Shown here piece by piece: positions 1 to 7,384 of a DNA stretch of 64,000 bases. Made by a program: the position numbers and the translations under genes. The notes under the pieces are model-generated. The model saw nothing but the letters and a program-made list of their open reading frames with translations. It was not told the origin of the DNA and searched no databases. This stretch comes from DATKZH01 sp035528065 (GTDB lineage Bacteria > Planctomycetota > Planctomycetia > Pirellulales > Thermoguttaceae). The stretch's first letter is position 1; every line of letters starts with the position of its first letter. The stretch spans positions 10,918 through 74,917 of the forward strand of contig DATKZH010000341.1 of the NCBI GenBank assembly GCA_035528065.1, given 5' to 3'.

Positions 1-392
1 TCCAGGGGAAGAGTCCGACCGGGGGCGTCGTCGATCTGGCCACATTCCGCGGCAAGGTGGTGCTGGTGCAATTCTGGGCGAGTTGGTGTGAGCCCTGCAA
101 GGCGGACATGGCGGCACTCAAGGAGCTGCTCACCAAGTACGGTTCGGCCGGCTTCAACATTATTGGCGTCAACCTCGACAGCCGCCGGGAAGACATGGCC
201 GCCTACCTGGCCGAGAGTCGGATCCGCTGGCCGCAGATTTTCGAGGAAGGCGGGCTGGACAGCCGGCCGGCCAACGAGTTGGGGATCCTGACGCTGCCGA
301 CGATGATGCTGGTCGATCAGCAGGGGAAGGTGGTCCATCGGAACGTCCACGTGGCCGAGCTCGACCGGGAATTGAAGCGACTGATCCGGTGA
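1..392 (+). CDS. Thioredoxin-like (TlpA/ResA-type) protein, 3' part
   Basis: The reading frame is open from the left edge, so the N-terminus lies outside the window. The visible 130 residues hold a thioredoxin fold: a beta strand with VVLVQFWASW, the active-site motif W-C-E-P-C-K, then a region with the cis-proline segment T-L-P-T-M-M-L-V-D and a final strand with GKVVHRN. The CxxC pair indicates a thiol:disulfide redox role. TlpA/ResA family members act outside the cytoplasm, and the phrase D-L-A-T-F-R-G-K just before the active site is typical of them. Export cannot be checked because the signal region is missing. Next gene is 491 bases away, so no operon is apparent. Confidence 0.85.
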   Translation, partial: QGKSPTGGVVDLATFRGKVVLVQFWASWCEPCKADMAALKELLTKYGSAGFNIIGVNLDSRREDMAAYLAESRIRWPQIFEEGGLDSRPANELGILTLPTMMLVDQQGKVVHRNVHVAELDRELKRLIR

Positions 393-883
393 GGCCGGCA
401 GGGCTCGTTGCAGGCGCGGGAAATCCGCCTGGCAAGCGGAGGGGCATCCGCCGTGATTGAGGGTATTGCGACAAGTCCTTTCTTCAAAACGACTTGCGGC
501 GGATTGGCCCGCAAGGCTTCTCGCGGCACGACCGGGAAGACTCGCAAAATCGAAAAAAAGCTTCCCTTCGGCACAATCGGCAACCGAAATCTATAGTCAG
601 GAAGCAACGGACACGGAGGTTGCGCAAGGGGGGCACAACCCAGCCGTCTAAACGCGCCCGTTCTCGGACAGCAAACTGTTCCCTCCTCGCATCGTCCGGT
701 TGGTCCTATTGCTGGGTTGTAAGTACAGGTGAAACAAGAGGTTGCCTGAGGTCCGACCACGGCCGCCCCCGGGGTGTTTCGTGGCCGGGAGTCGAGAGAT
801 CCGCGGGGCCGACGCGCGTGTCCCAGGCGCGCTGGTTTCCGATGGTGACCCACCACGGGATTGATCCTAACAGGAGGGAAGGC
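393..883. other. Intergenic region, no gene seen
   Basis: I see no convincing coding sequence, tRNA or terminator here. The frame of the BON gene is open back to 494, but it codes for arginine-rich shadow sequence and has a better start at 884. The region probably holds the promoter and 5' leader of the BON gene; no clear -35/-10 pair could be assigned. Confidence 0.5.
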
Positions 884-1720
884 ATGCGACGTTTGTTAGT
901 TGGTCTGGTGGTCGCCGCAGCCACCGCACTGGTCCCCATTTTCGCGTTGGCCGGAAACCAAGAGGTTGCCGAGAAGATTGCCGCCAGCTTGCGGCAAAGC
1001 GGCCAACTGGAAAGCTACAAGGTTGGGGTGAAATACCAGGACGGGACTGCTTGGCTGAGAGGACAAGTCAGCAGCCGTGAGCAGATGAACACGGCCCTGC
1101 GGCTTGTGTTTCAGACGCCCGGTGTAACCCGGGTGGTCAACGACCTGACGATTGGCCCGGGAAACGAACAGGGCTCCGCGCCCTCGGTACAGCAGGTGGC
1201 CGGCGTCGTCACCCCGGAACGATCGACGCGGCTCGCCTCACGAAGCCTGAGCGTCCCGGCGACGTTTACCTCGGGGCCTGTGCAACAGGTAGCGGCCACC
1301 GTCAGCCAGATGCCGATGCTGGCACCGCAACCGATGGCGGCCCAGGTTGCCCAGCCGATGCCGGTTGGTTACTTCCAAGGCGGCGCTCCGATGCCGTTGG
1401 GTCAACCGATGGCAGGCCCCATGCCGCAGTACGCGGCGCCGATGGGCGGGGGCGTCGCCCCGGCCCGGTACGATCAGGCGTACACGCCGAACTACGCCTG
1501 GCCCAGCTACGCGGCGTATCCCAACTACGCGGCACTGACGTATCCCAAGCAGCACTCGCCTACGGCGTGGCCGTACATTGGGCCCTTCTATCCCTATCCG
1601 CAGGTTCCCTTGGGGTGGCGGAAAGTGAGCCTGGAGTGGCACGACGGCTGGTGGCAGCTCGACTTCGACGACGGACCTCGCCGGGGCATCGTCTCCAGCC
1701 TGTTCCGCCCGTGCCGATAG
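884..1720 (+). CDS. Secreted BON-domain protein
   Basis: A 278-residue protein. Residues 1-23 are a signal peptide (basic MRR, hydrophobic core, ALAG). Residues 26-90 match a BON domain: an amphipathic helix, then a strand with the A-W-L-R-G-Q-V-S-S-R-E pattern, and the ending G-V-T-R-V-V-N-D-L. BON domains occur in periplasmic osmotic-stress and secretin-associated proteins and are thought to bind lipid surfaces or partner proteins. The rest is a low-complexity Pro/Ala/Met/Tyr-rich tail with repeated P-M and Y-P-N-Y-A pieces, ending in a tryptophan-rich segment. Start 884 was chosen because AGGAGGG lies just upstream and the signal peptide begins there. A candidate terminator follows. The partner is unknown. 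Confidence 0.8.
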   Translation: MRRLLVGLVVAAATALVPIFALAGNQEVAEKIAASLRQSGQLESYKVGVKYQDGTAWLRGQVSSREQMNTALRLVFQTPGVTRVVNDLTIGPGNEQGSAPSVQQVAGVVTPERSTRLASRSLSVPATFTSGPVQQVAATVSQMPMLAPQPMAAQVAQPMPVGYFQGGAPMPLGQPMAGPMPQYAAPMGGGVAPARYDQAYTPNYAWPSYAAYPNYAALTYPKQHSPTAWPYIGPFYPYPQVPLGWRKVSLEWHDGWWQLDFDDGPRRGIVSSLFRPCR

Positions 1721-1746
1721 CCCAAGTCAGCCTTCCGTAACTCGAT

Positions 1747-1783
1747 CGCCCCCTGCGGCCCGCGCCGTGGGGGGTTTTTTCGT
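1747..1783 (+). terminator. Candidate rho-independent terminator
   Basis: A run of five C pairs with a run of six G across a GC-rich loop and is followed at once by six T. It sits 27 bases after the BON gene stop. The central part of the stem pairs imperfectly. Confidence 0.55.
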
Positions 1784-2003
1784 GCCCGGTCCCGATGACG
1801 TCGCTGATTCGGCGCGATTATCCGCTACGATCGGAAAAACCCGCAAGTTCGGCACATTTTCACACGATAACTATTCCTAGCCCGCAACAAGGGGCCCATG
1901 TCGACGTTTATCCCCACCGGTGGCAAGGGGGGACGAAACTTGCCATCACAGCCGACTGTTGCCGGTTGTACCAGTCTCGGACCGAGCCGTCGAGGTGCCA
2001 TCC

Positions 2004-2594
2004 ATGCTCTACAAGACAGTTTCTGCCGCCGTTCTCGCCGCAATCGTGGTGTCACTGCTCAGCGCAACGGGTTGTTCGAACGCCATCGGCCAGCCCGTCG
2101 TTCCTCACACCGTGCTGGGGTTGGGCACCATTCCGATCCCGGTGAGCCCGTATTTCCAGGACGAAATGGAAGACAGGTTCTGGGATGGGGAGCGCTACGA
2201 CACGGTTCCGATTCTCGGTCCGATCACCGAGGGGGGGCCGGCGGTGGCGTTGGATCCGCCTTCGGACGACGAGATCATGCGGGCGTTGGAAGAGGCCCGT
2301 CCCTTGGAGGGTGGGATTCCGTTCTTGCACGAAACGCAGCGGAACAACGTACGCATCGTCGTGGAGCCGATCGCCGACTACATTGATCCGCCGCGGGTCG
2401 TTCCGTTGATCGGCCCGGCCCAGCTCCATCACGCCCACTACAAGTGCACGATCTACTTCACCGAGGTGACGCGGGTCGGCTGGCCCGTCCCCTACACGAC
2501 CACCAACGAAGACGCCCAAGAGGTGATCTACGTCGACCACAACCACTTCCACATGGTGGGGAACGTTGACACCGGACCGGGCAGCGAATACTAA
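2004..2594 (+). CDS. Small putative lipoprotein, unknown function
   Basis: A 196-residue protein I do not recognise. Residues 1-24 form a lipoprotein signal: hydrophobic core followed by the lipobox S-A-T-G-C, with Cys24 as the probable lipid attachment site, so it is likely tethered to a membrane. The mature part is acidic and proline-rich, with no transmembrane segment. The C-terminal third carries several histidines (a Q-L-H-H-A-H-Y stretch, then D-H-N-H-F-H-M), which could bind metal; this is inference. The frame is open back to 1920, but the ATG at 2004 begins the signal peptide. It lies 145 bases before the giant TPR gene and may belong to the same envelope cluster. Confidence 0.65.
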   Translation: MLYKTVSAAVLAAIVVSLLSATGCSNAIGQPVVPHTVLGLGTIPIPVSPYFQDEMEDRFWDGERYDTVPILGPITEGGPAVALDPPSDDEIMRALEEARPLEGGIPFLHETQRNNVRIVVEPIADYIDPPRVVPLIGPAQLHHAHYKCTIYFTEVTRVGWPVPYTTTNEDAQEVIYVDHNHFHMVGNVDTGPGSEY

Positions 2595-2739
2595 TAAGGG
2601 CAACGTGGGTCGCCGGCCTTGCGGCCCGACCACCAACGAGCGGAAACTCGGGCCCCGGCGGCAACGGTCATCGTCAACCGATGTCGCCGGGGCACTTTTG
2701 TCAGGGTCCGCAAAAAGACGGGGAATCTCGCACTCGGTC

Positions 2740-5700
2740 ATGTCGCTCAGTCTTCGGACACAAGCGGTCTTGGGCGCCCTCATCGCCGCTCTTCTCTGCT
2801 CACTCCCGATACGAGCGGATGAAGCAGACGATCAGTACGCGGTCGCGGCGGGCCACTACGCGCACAAGCGGTGGCAGTTCGCCGCGGAAGAGTTCCAAGC
2901 CTTCGTCCAAAAGCATCCCGGCCACCCCAACGTGACCCAGGCGGTCTTCTTCCTGGCCGAGGCCTTGACCCAGCGAGGAAAGCTGGACGAAGCCGCCACC
3001 CACTTCCGCGACTACCTGACCCGGGAGCCGAGCGGGCAGTTCGCGGCACCCGCCCTGTTTCGCGCCGGGGAGCTGGCCTATCTGTCCGGTAAGCTCGATT
3101 CGGCCAAGGTCGAGCTGGAGCGGTTTCTCGGCGCCCACTCGGACCACAAGCTCAACGGCTACGTGTTGCCCTACTTGGGCGACGTCGCCCTGACGCAAAA
3201 AGACGCCGCGGCGGCGGAGGACTACTTCCGCCGCGGGCTCGGCGCGTTCCCGCAAGGACCGATGCAGGATGAGTGCCGGTTCGGGCTCGCCCAGGCGCTG
3301 GAGGAACAGGGCAAGTCCGAAGAGGCGGAACGGTTCTATCTGGCGCTGGCTGCCAAGACGGGCAGTCCGCTGGCCGACGATGCCCAGTTCCATCTGGGGG
3401 CCCTGCAATACGCCGCGGGAAAACTCGAAGACACGGTCGAGGCCTTTGAGGCGTTCGAGGCGACGCTGGCCGAAAGCCCCTGGCAGTCAACGGCCCGGCT
3501 GGGACGCGGCTGGGCCCTGTTCAAGCTCGATCGGCTGGCCGAGGCGAAGTCCGTCTTCGAGTCGATCGCGTCCGATGCGAAGCTCGGCGTCGAGGCACGC
3601 TACTGGCTCGGCCTGACCGAAAAGGCCCAGAAGAACTGGCAATCCGCCGCCCAAACGCTCCTCGAGGCCGCGGCCGACAATCCGGACCACAAGCTTGCTC
3701 CGGCCTTGCGGTTCCACGCCGGCGACTGCCTGAGTTGCGCCGGCCAGCACGCGGCCGCCGATGAGCAGTTCCGCCTGGTGATCGCCTCCGCACCGCCCGA
3801 CAACCCGTGGATCGACGACGCCATGCGGGGCAGCATGCAGGTGGCGCTCCAAACCGGCGATCACCCGACGCTCGACCGCCAAGCCGCCGAGTTCGCCGCC
3901 CGCTTTCCCCAGAGCCCGCTCAAGACGCAGGTCCAACGGATGCTGGCTCGATCCTTGCTCGAGCGGAAGGAGCACGAGCGGGCCGTCAAGGTCCTCGAGC
4001 CGCTGCTCGCAGCCGCCCAGGAGGGAGAGCACGGGCTGGAGGACCGCTACCTCCTGTCGCGGGCATATGAGGGCCTCCAGCGCTACCAGGACGCCTCGGA
4101 CGTGCTCGTGCCCGTGGTCGACTCGGCCACCGGCGATCTCCAAGCCGACGCTCAACTGGCTCAGGCCTCGCTGTTGATGAAGCTCCAGCGGTTCGACCAG
4201 GCGACCGTCCGGCTGGAAGCGGTTCTCGGCAAGCAGCCGACGGGCGACGAGGCCGTCACGTGCCTGGGCAATCTGGCCATCTGCTATGCCGAGACCGATC
4301 GGCTCGACGAGGCCAAGAAGCGGTACGCCGAGCTGGTCGAAAAGCATCCCGACCACGAGCTGATCGCGACGACGACGGAGCAACTGGCCGAAGCGGCCTA
4401 CGACGCCGGGGACGTCGCCTGGTCGAATCAATTGTTCAACCGCTTGGCCGACGACCGCGGGTCGGCCGAGCACCGCGCCAAGGGACTGTTGGGCCTGGGT
4501 TGGACCCAGTACAAGGCCGGCCAATTGGAGGAGGCGGCCCAAACGCTCGATCGCCTGCTCAGCGAGGCCCCCGATCCCCCCACGACGGCCGAGGCGGCCT
4601 TCCTTCGCGGCCAGATCCTCCAGCAGCTCGGCGAGCCCGACCCGGCCTTGGCCATGTACGACCTGGTCATCGAGGGTCATCACGAGGCGGACGAGTTCCC
4701 CAAGGCCCTTTGGGCCGCCGCCCTGCTTCGCGATTCCCTCGAGCAGGATCAGGAGGCCGTGGCCCTCTACGAGCAACTGGCCACCGCGTATCCCGAGTTC
4801 CCGGAAATCGACGCGGTGCTCTACAACTGGGCCTGGGCGCTGGACGACCTGGGTCGCCAAGAGGAGTCGAGCAAGCTCTTCGACCGGCTTCGCACGCAAC
4901 ATCGGAAGAGCGCGTATTGGGCCGACGCCGCGATCCGGCTGGCCCAGCGCGCTTTCCAGGCCAAGGACTACGAGCGTTCGCGCCAACTCGTCGCCGAGGT
5001 GCTCGCCGGCGACCCGATCGCCCAGGTTGGGGAAAACGCACGGTATCTCGAGGGACAGATCGCCGCTGCCGACGGGCGATGGGACGATGCCCGCGGAGCG
5101 TTCGAGACCCTCGTCCGCGACTACCCGGAAAGTTCGTTGCGGAGGAAGGCCGAGTATGGAATCGCCGAGGCGACGTTCCGACGGAACGACCACCAGGCGG
5201 CCGGTGAGCTTCTGGAGCGCCTCGCTCGCGAAACGCAGGGAAGCGGGGAGCCGTGGTTGGCGGCCGTCCACTTGCGCCGGGCCCAGGTCCTCTGCCATCA
5301 GAAGAAATGGGACGAGGCTTACGAGATCGCCTCCCAGATCGAAACGAAATATCCCGATTTTGCGGAGCAGTACGAGGTCGACTACGTGATCGGCCGGTGC
5401 CTCTCGAATCGGGCCGAATTCGAGGATGCCCGCGAGACCTATCGCAAGGTGATCCGGTCGCCTCAAGGCGTCAAGACGGAGACCGCGGCGAAGGCCCAGT
5501 TGATGATCGCCGAGTCGTACTACCATCAGAAGAACTACCAGCAGGCGCTCCGCGAGTACCTGGCCCTGGAGATCCTCTACGACTATTCCACCTGGCAGGC
5601 CGCGGCCCTGATGCAGGCCGGCAAGTGTCACGAGATGCTGGGAGAATGGAAGCAGGCCGCCGACGAATATGCCAGGCTGATTGCCGACTACCCCGACACG

Positions 5701-5772
5701 GATTTTGTCGAAGAAGCGAGGGAGCGCCTCGAGGCGGCCCAACAACGCCTGGCGACCGCCCCGGACTCCTGA
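2740..5772 (+). CDS. Giant secreted TPR protein (YbgF/BamD-like repeats)
   Basis: A 1010-residue protein: a signal peptide at residues 1-26 (MSLSLRT, hydrophobic core, IRAD), then TPR-like helical hairpins to the end. Repeat signatures such as A-A-E-E-F-Q-A-F, G-K-L-D-E-A and spaced A-Y-P/K-H-P recur at roughly 34-38 residue spacing; the last ones (residues 920-1005) resemble YbgF/CpoB and BamD repeats. TPR solenoids are protein-binding scaffolds. It precedes exbB by 183 bases, which fits a periplasmic scaffold for the TolQR-like motor, as YbgF serves the E. coli Tol-Pal system. Start 2740 was preferred over the longer frame from 2566 because the signal peptide begins there. The length is far above YbgF (about 260 residues). 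The role in this cluster is inferred from position. Confidence 0.8.
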   Translation: MSLSLRTQAVLGALIAALLCSLPIRADEADDQYAVAAGHYAHKRWQFAAEEFQAFVQKHPGHPNVTQAVFFLAEALTQRGKLDEAATHFRDYLTREPSGQFAAPALFRAGELAYLSGKLDSAKVELERFLGAHSDHKLNGYVLPYLGDVALTQKDAAAAEDYFRRGLGAFPQGPMQDECRFGLAQALEEQGKSEEAERFYLALAAKTGSPLADDAQFHLGALQYAAGKLEDTVEAFEAFEATLAESPWQSTARLGRGWALFKLDRLAEAKSVFESIASDAKLGVEARYWLGLTEKAQKNWQSAAQTLLEAAADNPDHKLAPALRFHAGDCLSCAGQHAAADEQFRLVIASAPPDNPWIDDAMRGSMQVALQTGDHPTLDRQAAEFAARFPQSPLKTQVQRMLARSLLERKEHERAVKVLEPLLAAAQEGEHGLEDRYLLSRAYEGLQRYQDASDVLVPVVDSATGDLQADAQLAQASLLMKLQRFDQATVRLEAVLGKQPTGDEAVTCLGNLAICYAETDRLDEAKKRYAELVEKHPDHELIATTTEQLAEAAYDAGDVAWSNQLFNRLADDRGSAEHRAKGLLGLGWTQYKAGQLEEAAQTLDRLLSEAPDPPTTAEAAFLRGQILQQLGEPDPALAMYDLVIEGHHEADEFPKALWAAALLRDSLEQDQEAVALYEQLATAYPEFPEIDAVLYNWAWALDDLGRQEESSKLFDRLRTQHRKSAYWADAAIRLAQRAFQAKDYERSRQLVAEVLAGDPIAQVGENARYLEGQIAAADGRWDDARGAFETLVRDYPESSLRRKAEYGIAEATFRRNDHQAAGELLERLARETQGSGEPWLAAVHLRRAQVLCHQKKWDEAYEIASQIETKYPDFAEQYEVDYVIGRCLSNRAEFEDARETYRKVIRSPQGVKTETAAKAQLMIAESYYHQKNYQQALREYLALEILYDYSTWQAAALMQAGKCHEMLGEWKQAADEYARLIADYPDTDFVEEARERLEAAQQRLATAPDS

Positions 5773-5955
5773 CGGCCGTCGCTGCTGCGTTCGAGGACGC
5801 CACAACAGAAGCCGACTTGAAAACACCACCGAGACCAGCCGGCCCCGTACTGACAAGGTAACACGTTCCCAAGCCCACGGACCTCGCTCGCGTGGGATGG
5901 AGACTGACTCGCCGTTCCACCCGTCACACGGAACGCAAGATAGAAGGAAACGGGC

Positions 5956-6837
5956 ATGAGATCAGCCTTTCGACCTACGCGGACATGGGCCCCATGGTTG
6001 CTGGCGGGCGTTCTGTTCGCGGCGACGTTCTCGGCCTTTGGCCCGGCCATCGCCCAGAACCAGCCGGGGCTCGACCCGATCGCCAGTGAGAATCCCGACC
6101 CCGGCGGCAAGGTCGCCCCCGTGGCTAAGGAAAACCCCATTCCCACGCAGAACCTGTGGAGCATCATCAAGGACGGCGGCCCCTTGATGATCCCCATCGC
6201 CATCTGCTCGCTGATCCTGATGGCCGTGGTCTTCGAGCGGATCATCAGCCTGCGTCGCGGACGCGTGATCCCCAAGCCGTTCGTCACCCGATTCATGCGC
6301 CAAGTCCGCGAGGGCGAGCTCGACCGCGATCGGGCCCTGGAGCTGTGCGCCGAAAACGGCAGCCCCGTGGCGGACGTCCTCGCCGGGGCCGTCCGAAAGT
6401 GGGGCCGACCCGCCGTGGAAGTCGAGCAGGCCGTCATCGACGCCGGGGAGCGCACGACCAACGGGCTGCGCCGCTACCTTCGGGTGTTCAACGGCGTGGC
6501 CACGGTCAGCCCGCTCTTGGGACTCCTGGGAACCGTTGTGGGAATGATCCGCGCGTTCAACGCCATCGCCACCGCCGACGCCATGGGCCGTCCGGAGCTG
6601 CTGGCCAGCGGCATCAGCCAGGCACTGCTCACCACGGCAGCCGGTTTGACGGTCGCCATTCCCGCGCTGATCCTCTACATGTACTTCGTCAGCCGCGTCG
6701 ACCGGCTGATCATCGATATCGACGCCCTCGGACAAGAGCTCGTCAACACGATCTCCGCCGAGGAATTGCAGGACAAGAGCGAGAAACCGCAACCCTCCAA
6801 ATCCCGCCGCAGCTCGCGGCGCGAAAGCGCGGCGTAG
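5956..6837 (+). CDS. exbB: MotA/TolQ/ExbB proton-channel protein
   Basis: A 293-residue inner-membrane protein. Residues 1-34 are an N-terminal hydrophobic segment that looks like a cleavable signal (ending IAQN), as seen in long planctomycete ExbB proteins. Three further transmembrane helices follow: near residues 78-98 (PIAICSLILMAVVFERII), 177-200 (VSPLLGLLGTVVGMI) and 217-245 (GISQALLTTAAGLTVAIPALI). The L-L-G-L-L-G-T-V-x-G-M and A-L-L-T-T-A-x-G-L-x-V-A-I-P signatures are diagnostic for the family. With ExbD it forms a channel that uses proton flow to drive envelope proteins. The C-terminal tail is basic and serine-rich. AAGGAAA precedes the start by a short spacer. Confidence 0.92.
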   Translation: MRSAFRPTRTWAPWLLAGVLFAATFSAFGPAIAQNQPGLDPIASENPDPGGKVAPVAKENPIPTQNLWSIIKDGGPLMIPIAICSLILMAVVFERIISLRRGRVIPKPFVTRFMRQVREGELDRDRALELCAENGSPVADVLAGAVRKWGRPAVEVEQAVIDAGERTTNGLRRYLRVFNGVATVSPLLGLLGTVVGMIRAFNAIATADAMGRPELLASGISQALLTTAAGLTVAIPALILYMYFVSRVDRLIIDIDALGQELVNTISAEELQDKSEKPQPSKSRRSSRRESAA

Positions 6838-6840
6838 GGA

Positions 6841-6900
6841 GTGATCAGTACCGAGTACTCGGTACTCAGTACTCAGCAGTCAGCAGTCAGTATTGAGACG
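6841..6900. repeat. Simple-word repeat with a perfect 20-bp palindrome
   Basis: Between exbB and exbD lies a stretch built from the words AGTACTC and CAGTCAG. Positions 6847-6866 are a perfect palindrome centred on AGTACT. It interrupts what is otherwise a compact operon (124-base gap against 3 bases between the next two genes). Confidence 0.7.
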
Positions 6901-6961
6901 GATGAACGAATTGCCGGATCGGAACGCACAAAAGGCGCAAAACACGGAATGGGTCTGAGCC

Positions 6962-7381
6962 ATGCCGCTGAAGACACATCTCGACGAGCAACCCACCCTG
7001 AACCTTACGCCGATGATCGACATCGTCTTCTTGTTGATCATCTTCTTCATGGTGGGCACGAAGTTCTCCGAGTTGGAGCGGAAGATCGGCCTCCGCGTGC
7101 CGGAGGTCACCAACGCCGAGGCGCTCACCGCCGCGCCCGAGCCCAGGGTGGTCAACGTCTACCGAGACGGCCGGATCACCCTCGACCGCATGCCCGTCAC
7201 GCTTGAGGACCTCAGCGAGAAGCTGGCCGCCGCGCGAAGCCAGTACAGCGAGCTGGGCGTGCTGGTTCGCGGCGACGCCGAGGGGCGGTTCCAGGGAGTC
7301 GCCGAAGTGCTCAATGCGTGCAAACAGGCCGACGTGAGGGAGCTGGGAATCTCGGTCCGACCGCCGGACCCGGAAAGGTAA
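6962..7381 (+). CDS. exbD: ExbD/TolR biopolymer transport protein
   Basis: A 139-residue protein with the standard ExbD/TolR plan: a short cytoplasmic N-terminus, the signature N-L-T-P-M-I-D-I-V-F-L-L-I-I-F-F-M (residues 16-32) whose aspartate (Asp20) is the expected proton-relay residue, one transmembrane helix, and a periplasmic domain with strands such as V-V-N-V-Y-R-D-G-R-I-T-L. The end, with E-V-L-N-A-C-K-Q-A and L-G-I-S-V-R-P, is typical of the family. It is the stator partner of the ExbB homologue upstream and is followed after 3 bases by the TonB-like gene, so these two are almost certainly co-transcribed. Confidence 0.92.
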   Translation: MPLKTHLDEQPTLNLTPMIDIVFLLIIFFMVGTKFSELERKIGLRVPEVTNAEALTAAPEPRVVNVYRDGRITLDRMPVTLEDLSEKLAAARSQYSELGVLVRGDAEGRFQGVAEVLNACKQADVRELGISVRPPDPER

Positions 7382-7384
7382 TCC

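Noticed and set aside
3487..5856. Long antisense ORF (789 codons) across the giant TPR gene
   Set aside because: High-GC shadow: the plus strand shows clear TPR repeats and a signal peptide, while the antisense product has no domain.
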